Under the pieces are notes generated by a model that was given only the letters and a program-made list of their open reading frames with translations, did not search any database and was not told where the DNA came from. From Actinomycetota bacterium (GTDB lineage Bacteria; Actinomycetota; Acidimicrobiia; Acidimicrobiales; AC-14): a stretch of DNA of 52,262 nt. The stretch covers positions 1 to 52,262 of the forward strand of contig JBFMCT010000022.1 of NCBI GenBank assembly GCA_040754375.1. Reading direction: 5' to 3'. How positions within the stretch are numbered: the stretch's first letter is position 1; each line of letters starts with the position of its first letter. Below are positions 27,648 through 38,773 of this stretch, piece by piece. Both the position numbers and the translations under genes were made by a program.

Positions 27648-29335
27648 GCACGATGGAGGTGCCGACCGGAGGTACCACCGGCCACCCGATCCTCGACCAG
27701 TCGCCCGAGGCCCACTGGTACAAGAAGGCCGTCTTCTACGAGGTACTGGTACGGGGGTTCTACGACGCCAACAACGACGGCACCGGCGACCTGCGGGGCA
27801 TCACCGAGAAGCTCGACTACCTGAGCTGGCTGGGCATCGACTGCATCTGGCTGCTGCCCTTCTACCGCTCGCCGCTGCGCGACGGCGGCTACGACATCAG
27901 CGACTTCTACTCGGTGCTGCCCGAGTACGGCGACTTGGCCGACGCCGTGGAGCTGGTCGAGCAGGCCCACCGCCGGGGCATCCGGGTCATCTCCGACCTC
28001 GTGATGAACCACACCAGCGACCAGCACCCCTGGTTCTTGGAGTCCCGCCAGGACCGCACCAACCCCAAGGCCGACTGGTACGTGTGGGACGACGACGACC
28101 AGCGCTACTCCGACGCCCGGATCATCTTCGTGGACACCGAGAGGTCGAACTGGGCCTGGGACCCCCAGCGCCAGCAGTACTACTGGCACCGGTTCTTCAG
28201 CCACCAGCCCGACCTCAACTACGACAACCCCGACGTGCGCCAGGCCATGCTCGACGTGGTGCGGTTCTGGCTCGACATCGGGCTCGACGGCTTCCGCCTC
28301 GACGCCGTCCCCTACCTGATCGAGCGCGACGGCACCAATGGCGAGAACCTGCCCGAGACCCACGATTACCTCAAGCGCCTGCGCAAGGAGGTCGACGCCA
28401 CCCACCCCGGCAAGGTGCTACTGGCCGAAGCCAACCAGTGGCCGGCGGACGTCGTCGACTACTTCGGCGACGACGACGAGTGCCACATGGCGTTCCACTT
28501 CCCGCTCATGCCCCGCATGTACATGGCGGTGCGGCGGGAGCAGCGCTACCCGATCACCGAGATCCTGGCCCGCACGCCCGAGATCCCCCCCGGGTGCCAG
28601 TGGGGCATCTTCCTGCGCAACCACGACGAGCTGACCCTGGAGATGGTCACCGACGAGGAGCGCGACTACATGTACGCCGAGTACGCCAAGGACCCGCTGA
28701 TGAAGCGCAACATAGGCATCAGCCGGCGCTTGGCCCCCCTCGTAGACGGCAACCGCAACCTGGCCGAACTGCTCCACGGGCTGCTGTTCAGCCTGCCCGG
28801 CAGCCCGATCCTCTACTACGGGGACGAGATCGGCATGGGCGACAACATCTACCTTCACGACCGCGACGGCGTGCGTACGCCGATGCAATGGACTCCCGAC
28901 CGCAATGCCGGGTTCAGCAAGGCCGACTTCGCCCGGCTCTACCTGCCGCCCCTCATGGACCCGGTCTACGGGTTCCAGGCCGTCAACGTGGAGGCCCAGA
29001 TGCGAAACCCCAGTTCGTTCCTGCAATGGATACAACGGGCCATGCAGGTGCGAAAACGCCACAACGACACCTTCGGGTTGGGCAGCTTCGAGATGCTCGA
29101 AGCCGAGAACCCGTCGATCCTTGCATTCATTCGCCAGCACGGGGAAGAAACCATCCTGTGCGTCAACAACCTGAGCCGCTTCGCGCAGCCGGTCGAGCTG
29201 TTCCTGAGCCGGTTCGAGGGCCGGACGCCGGTGGAGCTGGTGGGCCGGGTCCCCTTTCCCCGGATCGGGGAGCTGCCTTACCTGCTCACCCTGGGCGGCC
29301 ACGACTTCTACTGGTTCCAGTTGGTGGACCAGTGA
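27644..29335 (+). CDS. treS: trehalose synthase (maltose alpha-D-glucosyltransferase)
   Basis: TreS interconverts trehalose and maltose and supplies maltose to maltokinase. The 563-residue GH13_16 protein has the catalytic triad Asp220 (FRLDAVPY), Glu262 (LLAEANQWP) and Asp328 (RNHDELT), and the typical YEVLVRGFYDANNDGTGDL opening. It carries no fused maltokinase domain; that enzyme is the next gene. GTG 27644 overlaps the glgE stop; ATG 27653 is an alternative three codons in. Confidence 0.95.
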   Translation: MSTMEVPTGGTTGHPILDQSPEAHWYKKAVFYEVLVRGFYDANNDGTGDLRGITEKLDYLSWLGIDCIWLLPFYRSPLRDGGYDISDFYSVLPEYGDLADAVELVEQAHRRGIRVISDLVMNHTSDQHPWFLESRQDRTNPKADWYVWDDDDQRYSDARIIFVDTERSNWAWDPQRQQYYWHRFFSHQPDLNYDNPDVRQAMLDVVRFWLDIGLDGFRLDAVPYLIERDGTNGENLPETHDYLKRLRKEVDATHPGKVLLAEANQWPADVVDYFGDDDECHMAFHFPLMPRMYMAVRREQRYPITEILARTPEIPPGCQWGIFLRNHDELTLEMVTDEERDYMYAEYAKDPLMKRNIGISRRLAPLVDGNRNLAELLHGLLFSLPGSPILYYGDEIGMGDNIYLHDRDGVRTPMQWTPDRNAGFSKADFARLYLPPLMDPVYGFQAVNVEAQMRNPSSFLQWIQRAMQVRKRHNDTFGLGSFEMLEAENPSILAFIRQHGEETILCVNNLSRFAQPVELFLSRFEGRTPVELVGRVPFPRIGELPYLLTLGGHDFYWFQLVDQ

Positions 29336-30704
29336 GCGCCGACCGGGCCGAGCTCGGCGGCCTGGAACAGGCACTACGGGGGTTCCTGCCCCGCCAGCGG
29401 TGGTACGCCGGGTCGTCGCAGCCGTCGGCCGTGGCGGTGGTGCACACCGAGGTCCTCGACCATGGGCCCCCCACGCTGGTCGACACGCTGGTGGCGGCGG
29501 ACGGGGCCGTCTACCAGGTCCCGGTGGGGCTGCGGTCGCCGGGCGAGCAGCCCGACTTCCTGCGGGGCCGCGACGAGGCCGTCATCGGCGACGTGGGCAC
29601 CCGGGACGGGGCCCGGCTGGCCTACGACGCCGTGCTCGACTCCGAACTGGGCCTGGCCCTGCTGGCCGTGGTCGACCCCGGGGGCGAGGGGGCGGACCGG
29701 GTGAGGCCCGTCGGGGCCGAGCAGTCCAACAGCTCGCTGATCTACGACGAGCGGGTGATCCTCAAGCTCTTCCGGCGCCTGCACCCCGGGCCGAACCTCG
29801 ACATCGAGATGACCGAGGCCCTGGCCACCGCCGGCTTCGAGCACGTGGCCGCCCCCCAGGCCACCCTTACCCGTACGGCCGCCGGGGACCGCTACGACCT
29901 GGCCGTGCTCCAGCCGTTCCTGGGTGGGGGCGTCGACGGCTGGGCGCTGGCCCTGACCTCGCTGAGGGACCTGTTCGGGGTAGGCGACACCCAGCCCGTG
30001 CCCATCATCACCGACGACATGGCACCGCCCTTCGCCCCCGTCGACCCGGCCGAGGCGGGCGGGGACTTCGCGGCCGAGGCCCGCCGCCTGGGCACCATAA
30101 CGGCCGACATGCACGTGGCGCTGGCCGAGGCCTTCGGGCCCGAGCAGGGCGACGGCCGGGCGTGGGCCGAGGCCATCGCCGCCCAGGTCGACGCCGTCGA
30201 TCACCCCGAGTTCGACCGGGCGGCGGCCATGCGGGTGCTGATCTCGCTCAGCCACGTGGGCGACGTGGGGCCGGCTCTGCGGGTCCACGGCGACTACCAC
30301 CTCAGCCAGGTCTTGCGCACCGACGCCGGGTGGTTCGTGCTCGACTTCGAGGGCGAGCCCGACCGCCCGCCCCAGGAGCGCCGCCGCCGCTGGTCGCCCC
30401 TGCGGGACGTGGCCGGCATGCTGCGGTCGCTCCACTACGCCTCCTCGGTGGCCACCCTCGACCGCGAGGACGACCAGACCGAGCTGGCGGCCGCCTGGGA
30501 GGCCCGCAATCGCAAGGCCTTCCTCGACGGCTACGTGAGGTCGGCGGCCGGTGGTGGCCTGCTCCCCGACCCGGCGGCCACCGAGACGGTGCTGGCCGCC
30601 TTTGAGCTGGAGAAGGCCGTCTACGAGCTGGCCTACGAGGAAGGCCACCGGCCCGAGTGGTCACCCATCCCGCTGGCCGCCCTGGCCCGCCTGGGGGCCG
30701 GCTG

Positions 30705-30705
<1 letters not shown>
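29332..30705 (+). CDS. mak: maltokinase
   Basis: Maltokinase phosphorylates maltose to maltose-1-phosphate with ATP, giving the GlgE donor. The 457-residue protein has the N-terminal cap (FLPRQRWYAG), the EQSNSSLIYDERVILKLFR segment, the kinase catalytic loop RVHGDYHLSQVL and metal site FVLDFEGEP, and the family block SPLRDVAGMLRSLHYA. The GTG at 29332 overlaps treS by four bases, and the stop overlaps glgB by one base (TGATG). Some genomes call this gene pep2. Confidence 0.93.
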
Positions 30706-32966
<2,261 letters not shown>

Positions 32967-33009
32967 TCGGCTGTCGCCACGCGTGAAAGGGTATGACATC
33001 ATCTAGCCC

Positions 33010-33660
33010 GTGCAGTGGCGGAGGCGGCACCGTACGGTTCGCGGCGTAGGCGGGATCCTCGTCGTAGCCTTGGTCGGCGCCACCCTCGCGGGCTGCGACC
33101 GACAGGGCGCCACGTTGGCCAACCCGTCCCCGACCGTGCGCACCGAGCCTCCTCAGTCCACGACCACCACCACCGACCCCTACGCAATCCCCGACCTGAT
33201 CGACGAGGCCTACGTCTCGCGCATCCTCACTGGTCTCGACGCCGTGATGAGCGATGTCACCCGACTGGTGGTCGAGACCCGCTCCCTTCCCCGTGAAGCC
33301 GCGGACCGTCTCAAGGCTATATACGGGACTGAGCTACTGCTGAATAATCGCCTCGACTCCATCTCGCGCGGCTTGGCCCGTGGGCTTCCGGGGCACTTGC
33401 CAATTACTGGTCAGCAGCTGACCGTGTTGGAGGCCGTGCTCTCTGCAGCGCCAGACTGTATCTATGCTCGGATCAATCGTGATTATTCCCAGATGATTAC
33501 CTCCACTGAGCTGAACGGAAAGCCACAATGGGTGGCCATTCGGCCTCTTGACCTGTTGCGGGACCCTCATCGGTATAACCGCGTCGGATGGGCGTATCAC
33601 TACGAAGGCTACCAGCTTGGGTTCGAGCCACCACGAACAGATCCGTGTTCCGGAAGCTAA
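33010..33660 (+). CDS. lipoprotein of unknown function with low-GC 3' half
   Basis: The 216-residue protein has a basic start (RRRHRTVR), a hydrophobic core and a lipobox (VGATLAGC), so it is likely a lipoprotein. A Thr/Pro linker (TTTTTDPY) follows, then a helical-looking domain with DAVMSDVTRLVVETRSLP and, later, CIYARINRDYSQM. I do not recognise a family. The 3' half is distinctly less GC-rich than the rest of the window and uses A/T-ending codons, which suggests recent acquisition. GTG 33010 is the only start that keeps the signal peptide. Confidence 0.65.
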   Translation: MQWRRRHRTVRGVGGILVVALVGATLAGCDRQGATLANPSPTVRTEPPQSTTTTTDPYAIPDLIDEAYVSRILTGLDAVMSDVTRLVVETRSLPREAADRLKAIYGTELLLNNRLDSISRGLARGLPGHLPITGQQLTVLEAVLSAAPDCIYARINRDYSQMITSTELNGKPQWVAIRPLDLLRDPHRYNRVGWAYHYEGYQLGFEPPRTDPCSGS

Positions 33661-34000
33661 GTATTGTGGCAGCTGTAGCTGCGCTGATCGTGTGTAGCCC
33701 GCAAACCCCTCTTCCTACCCATGCCCTCGAGCCGGTGATTCGATTCGGATCTACGTGGACTGGGGCGACGGCGAGTCGTCGGGGCCTCATTCGGTTGAGG
33801 GAAGGCCGTGGCCCGACGGGGAGATCACCCACGACTACATCTGGTCGGGGACCTACGACATCGTGGTCACCCAGCGCTGGGTAGCCCGCTGGTCGTTTGG
33901 CCCGAACAGTGGGGTGCTGACTGACCGTAGGACCGAGGGGCGCATCGAAGGGTTCCCGGCTCGGGAGGTACAAGCCGTGGTGAGCCCCGTGCCGAGGTGA
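33645..34000 (+). pseudogene. frameshifted secreted PKD-domain protein
   Basis: From GTG 33645 one frame encodes a signal-peptide-like N-terminus (LSIVAAVAALIVCSPQTP). The following part makes sense only in another frame, open from 33698 and ending at 34000, where a PKD-like motif appears: SIRIYVDWGDGESS, then ITHDYIWSGTYDIVVTQRW. The two halves would join if one or two bases were gained or lost near 33700-33740. Either the gene is broken or the assembly has an indel. It overlaps the end of the upstream lipoprotein gene by 16 bases. Confidence 0.6.
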
Positions 34001-34008
34001 GCGCCGGC

Positions 34009-34497
34009 CTATCCGGGTGACCACGGGTGGGGTGCGGCCGGCGGTGGGGGAGGGTCGCCCGGGCCTTCGACCACCGCCTTGAGGTTGGCCAGGTTCTTGC
34101 GCCAGACCCGTCTGAAGATGGGGGCGGCGACGGCCGCGCCCACCGCCCCGCCCATCCTGGGCGGGAACATGAGCCGCTCCTCCCATGTGAACTGGGTGAC
34201 GTCGCCCCGCTTGCGCTTGAGCGTGAACCGCCCCACCCCGGTGACGATGCCCTCGTGGCGGACGGCTATCGACTCGCCGTCCTTCCACTCGGTCACGACC
34301 ATCTTGTCGGTGACCCGCAGCGGCCCCAGTTTGGTCACGCAGTCGAAGGTCGTGCCCACGCCCTCGCGCACGGCCGAGGTGAACGTGATGGCTTCGGCGT
34401 CGGCCATCCAGTTGACGTGGGCCGCGATGTCGCGCAGTTCCTCCCACACGTGGGCCGGGGGACGGTCGATGACGACCGAGACCTTGACGGTGGTCAC
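34009..34497 (-). CDS. SRPBCC (polyketide cyclase/START-like) protein
   Basis: The 162-residue protein has the helix-grip layout of the SRPBCC superfamily: VSVVIDRPPAHVWEELRDI at the N-terminus, beta strands through TFDCVTKLGPLRVTDKMVV, and a long C-terminal helix FRRVWRKNLANLKAVV. Such proteins bind hydrophobic ligands in a cavity. The Pro-rich tail is disordered. The GTG start at 34497 overlaps the stop of the methyltransferase gene (GTGA), so the two are translated together. Confidence 0.75.
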   Translation of the reverse strand: MTTVKVSVVIDRPPAHVWEELRDIAAHVNWMADAEAITFTSAVREGVGTTFDCVTKLGPLRVTDKMVVTEWKDGESIAVRHEGIVTGVGRFTLKRKRGDVTQFTWEERLMFPPRMGGAVGAAVAAPIFRRVWRKNLANLKAVVEGPGDPPPPPAAPHPWSPG

Positions 34498-35228
34498 GGG
34501 CGGCCGTAGACCGAGACATGGACCGCGCTGGCGGCCGTGAACGGCTGGCGGTGCCAGCCGCCCCACCGCTCGACCAGGCGCAGGCCGGCCAGCCGGGCCA
34601 TGAGGTCGAGCTCGGCCACCGACGCGTAGCGGATCGACCACGGCGACACCGAGACGGCCCCGTCGGGGGCGAAGGACACGTCGGCCCCGGTGACCTGCTG
34701 GGTGGCCGGGTCGTGGCGGGTGGCCTGCAGGACGGTCCGGTCCGCCCCGGCGGCCACGGCTGTCACCGTCTGGTCCAGCCGGGTCAGGTCGGGGGCCACG
34801 GCCTCGACCACGAACACCCCCCCGGGGCCCAGGCGCTCGGCCACCCCGGCGAAGCAGGCGACCTGGGCCTGCTGGTCGGCCAGTTCGAACAGGGTATTGA
34901 AGGCCACGAAGACCAGGTCGAACTGGCCGTGGACGAGCTTGGCCACGTCGCCGAAGTCCCCGATCACCAGCCCCAGCCGGTCACCACCGGGTTTGGCCAG
35001 CAGGCGGGCGACCATGGCCTCGGAGCTGTCGATGCCGGTGACCTCGAACCCCCGCTCGGCCAGGGGCAGGGCCAGGCGGCCCGTCCCCACGCCTAGTTCG
35101 AGCACCCGCCGGCCTGCGCCGGGCACCAGGGCGGCCAGCGCCGAGGCTACGGCCGGGGCCTCGGCGAACCGTTCGGCATGGGCCCGGTCATAGGCGGCGG
35201 CACGGCCCTCGTCGTAGTCGTAGGCCAT
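34494..35228 (-). CDS. class I SAM-dependent methyltransferase
   Basis: The 244-residue protein has the SAM-binding motif I VLELGVGTGRLALPLAERG, an acidic motif II (VTGIDSSEAMVARL), and FDLVFVAFNTLFEL as motif IV. The remainder fits a small-molecule methyltransferase of the Methyltransf_25/11 type; the acceptor is unknown. A TAGCCT box eight bases before the ATG lies in the 18-base gap after the oxygenase gene, so it may have its own promoter as well as sharing one. Confidence 0.82.
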   Translation of the reverse strand: MAYDYDEGRAAAYDRAHAERFAEAPAVASALAALVPGAGRRVLELGVGTGRLALPLAERGFEVTGIDSSEAMVARLLAKPGGDRLGLVIGDFGDVAKLVHGQFDLVFVAFNTLFELADQQAQVACFAGVAERLGPGGVFVVEAVAPDLTRLDQTVTAVAAGADRTVLQATRHDPATQQVTGADVSFAPDGAVSVSPWSIRYASVAELDLMARLAGLRLVERWGGWHRQPFTAASAVHVSVYGRP

Positions 35229-35236
35229 CGCCCCCG

Positions 35237-35242
35237 AGGCTA
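35237..35242 (-). promoter_or_regulatory. -10 box of the methyltransferase gene (TAGCCT)
   Basis: On the minus strand TAGCCT ends eight bases before ATG 35228, in the short gap between two co-directional genes. Confidence 0.35.
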
Positions 35243-35246
35243 GGCG

Positions 35247-35966
35247 CTACTCGCGGGAGTAGAGGATGGCAGCCGAGGGGGAGCGCAGGTCGGCGGTGGC
35301 CGCCGTGGCGTAGGCGAAGTTCATGGCCGTGCGCCGGCCGGGGCCGGTGAGAGGGGTGACCCGGTGGGCGGTGGTGTCGCTGCGCAGGACGTAGGCGTCG
35401 CCCACGTAGTGCTCGGCCCAGCGCGTCCCCTCGGACCCGAGGTCGGACAGGCGGGCGGCGTTGGGCAGGTACTCCAGCAGGCCGCCGCGGCCCGGCGGGG
35501 GGGTCTCCAGGAACAGGATGATGGCCACCGCGTGGTCGTCGAAGTGGGCTCCGTGGGTGTCGCCCGACTCGTGGAGGAAGTTGAGCACGTGGCGCTCGAC
35601 GGGGTCGGCCACCGGGAACAGGGGCTCGCCCAGCACGGCCGACAGGAAGCCGAACATGTGCTCGCTCCCGTACAGACCGGCGATCATGGCCGACTCCTCG
35701 GCCAGGACCTCGCCCCCGATGGTGCTCATGCGCCTTGGCGAACCTTCCATCTCGGCCATGGCGAACTCCCGGCGGACCGACAGCTTGCGCAGCCGGTCGA
35801 CTTCCTCCACCAGCATCTTCACGCCGGCCGGGCTCAGGAAACCGTCGAGGCGCACATAGCCGTCGGCCGTGAACCGGTCGTGGAACCGGCTGCCGGCCTC
35901 ACCCAGGGGGTAGCGGTCGGTGTCGACCAGCTCGTCGATGCGCGGGACAGTTCCAAGGTCGGACAT
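35247..35966 (-). CDS. Fe(II)/2-oxoglutarate-dependent oxygenase (HalD/BesD-like fold, HxD type)
   Basis: The 239-residue protein opens with FHDRFTADGYVRLDGFLSPA, typical of 2OG oxygenases. The likely iron ligands are His141 and Asp143 (GAHFDDHA) and His201 (TTAHRVTP), with Arg211/212 for 2-oxoglutarate. The AIILFLETPPPGRGG segment recalls the amino-acid halogenase/hydroxylase group around BesD. Halogenases have Gly or Ala in place of the Asp, so hydroxylation is predicted here. The nearby PLP decarboxylase makes a basic amino acid a reasonable substrate guess. ATG 35966 follows a GGAGG. Confidence 0.68.
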   Translation of the reverse strand: MSDLGTVPRIDELVDTDRYPLGEAGSRFHDRFTADGYVRLDGFLSPAGVKMLVEEVDRLRKLSVRREFAMAEMEGSPRRMSTIGGEVLAEESAMIAGLYGSEHMFGFLSAVLGEPLFPVADPVERHVLNFLHESGDTHGAHFDDHAVAIILFLETPPPGRGGLLEYLPNAARLSDLGSEGTRWAEHYVGDAYVLRSDTTAHRVTPLTGPGRRTAMNFAYATAATADLRSPSAAILYSRE

Positions 35967-36051
35967 TCGGGCCTCCGGTTACGCCAGGTGCGCAAAGCAT
36001 GGCGGTCGGCGGGCCGCGACGGAAGCGAACGAACTACTACCGAACCCGCAA

Positions 36052-37515
36052 TTACTCGCAGACCACCCGGATCGTCTCCAGCCTGGGGTCCTGGGGGCCG
36101 ACGATCCGGCACCCGGCGGCCACCTGGGTGGCCAGGTAGTCGACCAGGGCCTCGGTGAGCTGCTCGCCGGGGACGACCACGGGGATGCCCGGCGGGTAGG
36201 TGGCGGCCAGCTCGGCCGAGACCCGGCCCGCGGCCTGGAGCAGGGGGACCCGTTCCTGGCGGGCGTGGAAGGCCTCGGCCGGGCTCAGGACCTGCTCGGG
36301 GATGTGCCCGAGGGCGAAGTCGACGAAACCCCGAGGGTCGAGGCCGGCCGGGGGCAGGCGGTCGGCGATGGCGGTGATGGAGGTGACGAACCGTTCGAGG
36401 TCCTCCCAGCGGTGGCCGATGGTGATGTTGGCCAGCACGTTGGCGAAGTCCGACAGCTCCATGGTCACGTTCTCGGCGGCCAGCAGGCGCTCGACCTCGT
36501 AGCCCGTGTGGCCCGTGGCCGAGACGTTCACGCACAGCCGGGTGGGGTCGAACCCGGTCACCCCGTGCTGGCCGATGAGCCCCTTGTCGAGGCACGACAG
36601 CCGCTCGTGGGCGCCGATGGCCAGGCGGGCCTCGTTGGCCAGCTCGATGACCCGGCTCAGCAGGCGCTGGCCGTCGGTGGCCATCTGCATGCGGGCGATG
36701 TCGAGCGAGGCCCGCAGCATCGACGACGGGCTGGTGCTCAGCACCATCTTGCTGACCACGTCGAAGCGGTCGTGGTCGACGAGGTCGCCCCGCACGTGGA
36801 GGACCGACGCCTGCAGGAACGCCCCCAGCAGCTTGTGGACGCCGGTGACGGCCGCGTCGGCGCCCGCCGCCAGCGAGCCCGTGGGCAGGTCGGGATGGAA
36901 GGGGAAGTGGGGCCCCCAGGCCTCGTCGACCAGGAGGGGGGCCCCGTGGGCGTGGGCCACCTCGGCGATGCCGGCCACGTCGGAGCACGCCCCGTAGTAG
37001 GTGGGGGAGACGATCAGCACGGCCCGGGCCTCGGGGTGGCGGTCGAGGCCGGCGGCCACCGTGGCCGGGGTCACCCCGTGGGCGATGTGGCTCTCGGGGT
37101 CGAGCTCGGGGGCCAGGTAGACGGGCCGGGCCCCGGCGAACACCAGGGCGGCGATGATCGACTTGTGGGTGTTGCGGGACGTGAGGATCACGTCGCCGGG
37201 GTGGCACACGGCGGTGACCATGATCTGGTTGCCGGCCGACGAACCGTTGACCAGGAACCACGAACGGTCGGCGCCGTAGGCGTCGGCGGCCAGGGCCTCG
37301 GCGTGTTCGAGGGCCGACCCGGCCATGCCGTCGAGGTTGCCCAGCCCGGGGCTGACGTCCAGGGCCAGGGCGGCGGCCCCGAAGGCCTCCACGAAGTCGG
37401 GGTGGGCGCCCCGGCCGTGGATGTGACCCGGCGTGTGGAAGGCGGCCCGGGGTACGGCGACGTAGCGCCGGAGGGCCTCGAAGTAGGGCGCCTGGGACTG
37501 GTCGAGCCGGCTCAT
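36052..37515 (-). CDS. Orn/Lys/Arg-type PLP-dependent decarboxylase
   Basis: The 487-residue fold-type I protein matches the bacterial Orn/Lys/Arg decarboxylase family in its shorter form without the wing domain: AFHTPGHIHGRG at the start, SSAGNQIMV, the PLP-ring Asp197 in LLVDEAWGPHF and the Schiff-base Lys228 in VTGVHKLLGAF. It probably removes CO2 from arginine, lysine or ornithine to give a polyamine precursor; the exact substrate is not visible. A TACGAT box nine bases upstream drives it, divergent from iscS. Confidence 0.88.
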   Translation of the reverse strand: MSRLDQSQAPYFEALRRYVAVPRAAFHTPGHIHGRGAHPDFVEAFGAAALALDVSPGLGNLDGMAGSALEHAEALAADAYGADRSWFLVNGSSAGNQIMVTAVCHPGDVILTSRNTHKSIIAALVFAGARPVYLAPELDPESHIAHGVTPATVAAGLDRHPEARAVLIVSPTYYGACSDVAGIAEVAHAHGAPLLVDEAWGPHFPFHPDLPTGSLAAGADAAVTGVHKLLGAFLQASVLHVRGDLVDHDRFDVVSKMVLSTSPSSMLRASLDIARMQMATDGQRLLSRVIELANEARLAIGAHERLSCLDKGLIGQHGVTGFDPTRLCVNVSATGHTGYEVERLLAAENVTMELSDFANVLANITIGHRWEDLERFVTSITAIADRLPPAGLDPRGFVDFALGHIPEQVLSPAEAFHARQERVPLLQAAGRVSAELAATYPPGIPVVVPGEQLTEALVDYLATQVAAGCRIVGPQDPRLETIRVVCE

Positions 37516-37524
37516 CGCCCCCGG

Positions 37525-37530
37525 ATCGTA
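37525..37530 (-). promoter_or_regulatory. -10 box of the decarboxylase gene (TACGAT), likely leaderless
   Basis: On the minus strand TACGAT ends nine bases before ATG 37515; no Shine-Dalgarno sequence is seen between them. Confidence 0.45.
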
Positions 37531-37589
37531 CCGGGGCCCCCGGCATCACCGGTCGTTCTTGCCTCTCGCCCCAGCGCGCGGTCGTGGCC

Positions 37590-37599
37590 TGTCGCGACA
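37590..37599. promoter_or_regulatory. palindrome TGTCGCGACA in the divergent decarboxylase/iscS region
   Basis: A perfect 10-base palindrome lies 34 bases before the iscS ATG, overlapping the likely -35 zone of a promoter whose -10 box is TAGCCT (37616-37621). It could be an operator, but short palindromes of this kind arise often in such GC-rich DNA. Confidence 0.25.
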
Positions 37600-37615
37600 A
37601 CGGCGCCCGGGGCCC

Positions 37616-37621
37616 TAGCCT
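37616..37621 (+). promoter_or_regulatory. -10 like box of the cysteine desulfurase gene (TAGCCT)
   Basis: TAGCCT ends eleven bases before ATG 37633, leaving a leader of only a few bases. Confidence 0.35.
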
Positions 37622-37632
37622 GGACAGGCACC

Positions 37633-38766
37633 ATGCCGGCCTATCTCGACCACGCCGCCACCACGCCGATGCGCCCCGAGGCCGTCGAGGCCATGCTGGC
37701 GTTGCTGACCGAGAACTACGGCAACCCCTCGGGCTCCCACGCCGTGTCCCGCCAGGCCAAGAAGGCCCTGGAGGAGGCCCGCGAGGTGGTGGCCGAGGCC
37801 CTGGGGGCTCGGCCCGGCGAGGTCGTGTTCACCGCCGGGGGGACCGAAGCGGACAACCTGGCCATCACCGGGGCGGTGGCCGCCCGGCCGGGACCGGTCC
37901 TGTGGAGCGCAGTGGAGCACCATGCCGTCCTGCATTCCGCCGAGAATGCCGCCAAGGCCCTGGGCGGCCAGGTCGTCCCCGTGGGCCCCGACGGGGTCGT
38001 CGACCTCGACGCCCTGCCCAGACTGGTGGGCCCGTCCACCTCGGTGGTGGCCGTCATGCTGGCCAACAACGAGGTAGGGACGGTCCAGCCCCTGGTCGAG
38101 GTGGCCGCCGTCGTGGCCGAGCAGGCACCCGGCGCGCTGGTCATGACCGACGCCGTCCAGGCCTTCCAGTGGCTCGACGTGGCCGCCCTGGCGGCGGCCG
38201 CCGACCTGGTGGCCGTGAGCGCCCACAAGTTCGGCGGGCCCAAGGGGGTGGGGGCCCTGGTCGTGCGGGGCCGGGCCCGGCTGGAGCCGCTCATCGTCGG
38301 TGGCGGGCAGGAGCGGGGCCTGCGGAGCGGCACCCACAACGTGGCCGGGATCGTGGCCATGGCCGCAGCCATGGCCGCGGTGGTGGCCGAGCGCGAGCGC
38401 ACGGTGGCCCGGGTGGCGGCCCTGCGCGACCGGCTGGCCGACGGGCTCCTGGCCGCCGTGGAGGGGGCGCAGGAGACAGGTGACCGGTCCCGCAAGGTGG
38501 CCGGCAACTGCCACCTCACCTTCGAGGGGGTCGAGTCCGAGGCGTTGCTGATGCTGCTCGACGGGGCCGGGGTGTGCGCCTCGGCCGGTTCGGCGTGCAC
38601 CAGCGGGGCGGTCGAGCCGTCCCATGTCCTGTCGGCCATGGGCGTGCCCCGGGAGCGGGGGCTGGGCGCCCTGCGCCTCTCGCTGGGCCCGGGTACCACC
38701 GAGGCCGAGATCGCCCTGGCCCTGGAGGCCGTCCCCGCGGCCGTGGCCCGCCTGCGGGAGGCCTGA
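37633..38766 (+). CDS. iscS: cysteine desulfurase
   Basis: The enzyme takes sulfur from cysteine as a persulfide. The 377-residue protein has YLDHAATTPMRPE, the PLP contact His97 (VEHHAVL), Schiff-base Lys199 (SAHKFGGPKG), RSGTHNV and the active Cys322 in SAGSACTSG on the long loop, all typical of the IscS/NifS class. mnmA follows after seven bases, so it probably supplies sulfur for tRNA thiolation as well as Fe-S assembly. Confidence 0.93.
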   Translation: MPAYLDHAATTPMRPEAVEAMLALLTENYGNPSGSHAVSRQAKKALEEAREVVAEALGARPGEVVFTAGGTEADNLAITGAVAARPGPVLWSAVEHHAVLHSAENAAKALGGQVVPVGPDGVVDLDALPRLVGPSTSVVAVMLANNEVGTVQPLVEVAAVVAEQAPGALVMTDAVQAFQWLDVAALAAAADLVAVSAHKFGGPKGVGALVVRGRARLEPLIVGGGQERGLRSGTHNVAGIVAMAAAMAAVVAERERTVARVAALRDRLADGLLAAVEGAQETGDRSRKVAGNCHLTFEGVESEALLMLLDGAGVCASAGSACTSGAVEPSHVLSAMGVPRERGLGALRLSLGPGTTEAEIALALEAVPAAVARLREA

Positions 38767-38773
38767 GCCGGCC

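Noticed and set aside
35247-35966. Amino-acid halogenase
   Set aside because: The iron site has His-x-Asp; known 2OG halogenases replace this Asp by Gly or Ala, so hydroxylase is the better call.
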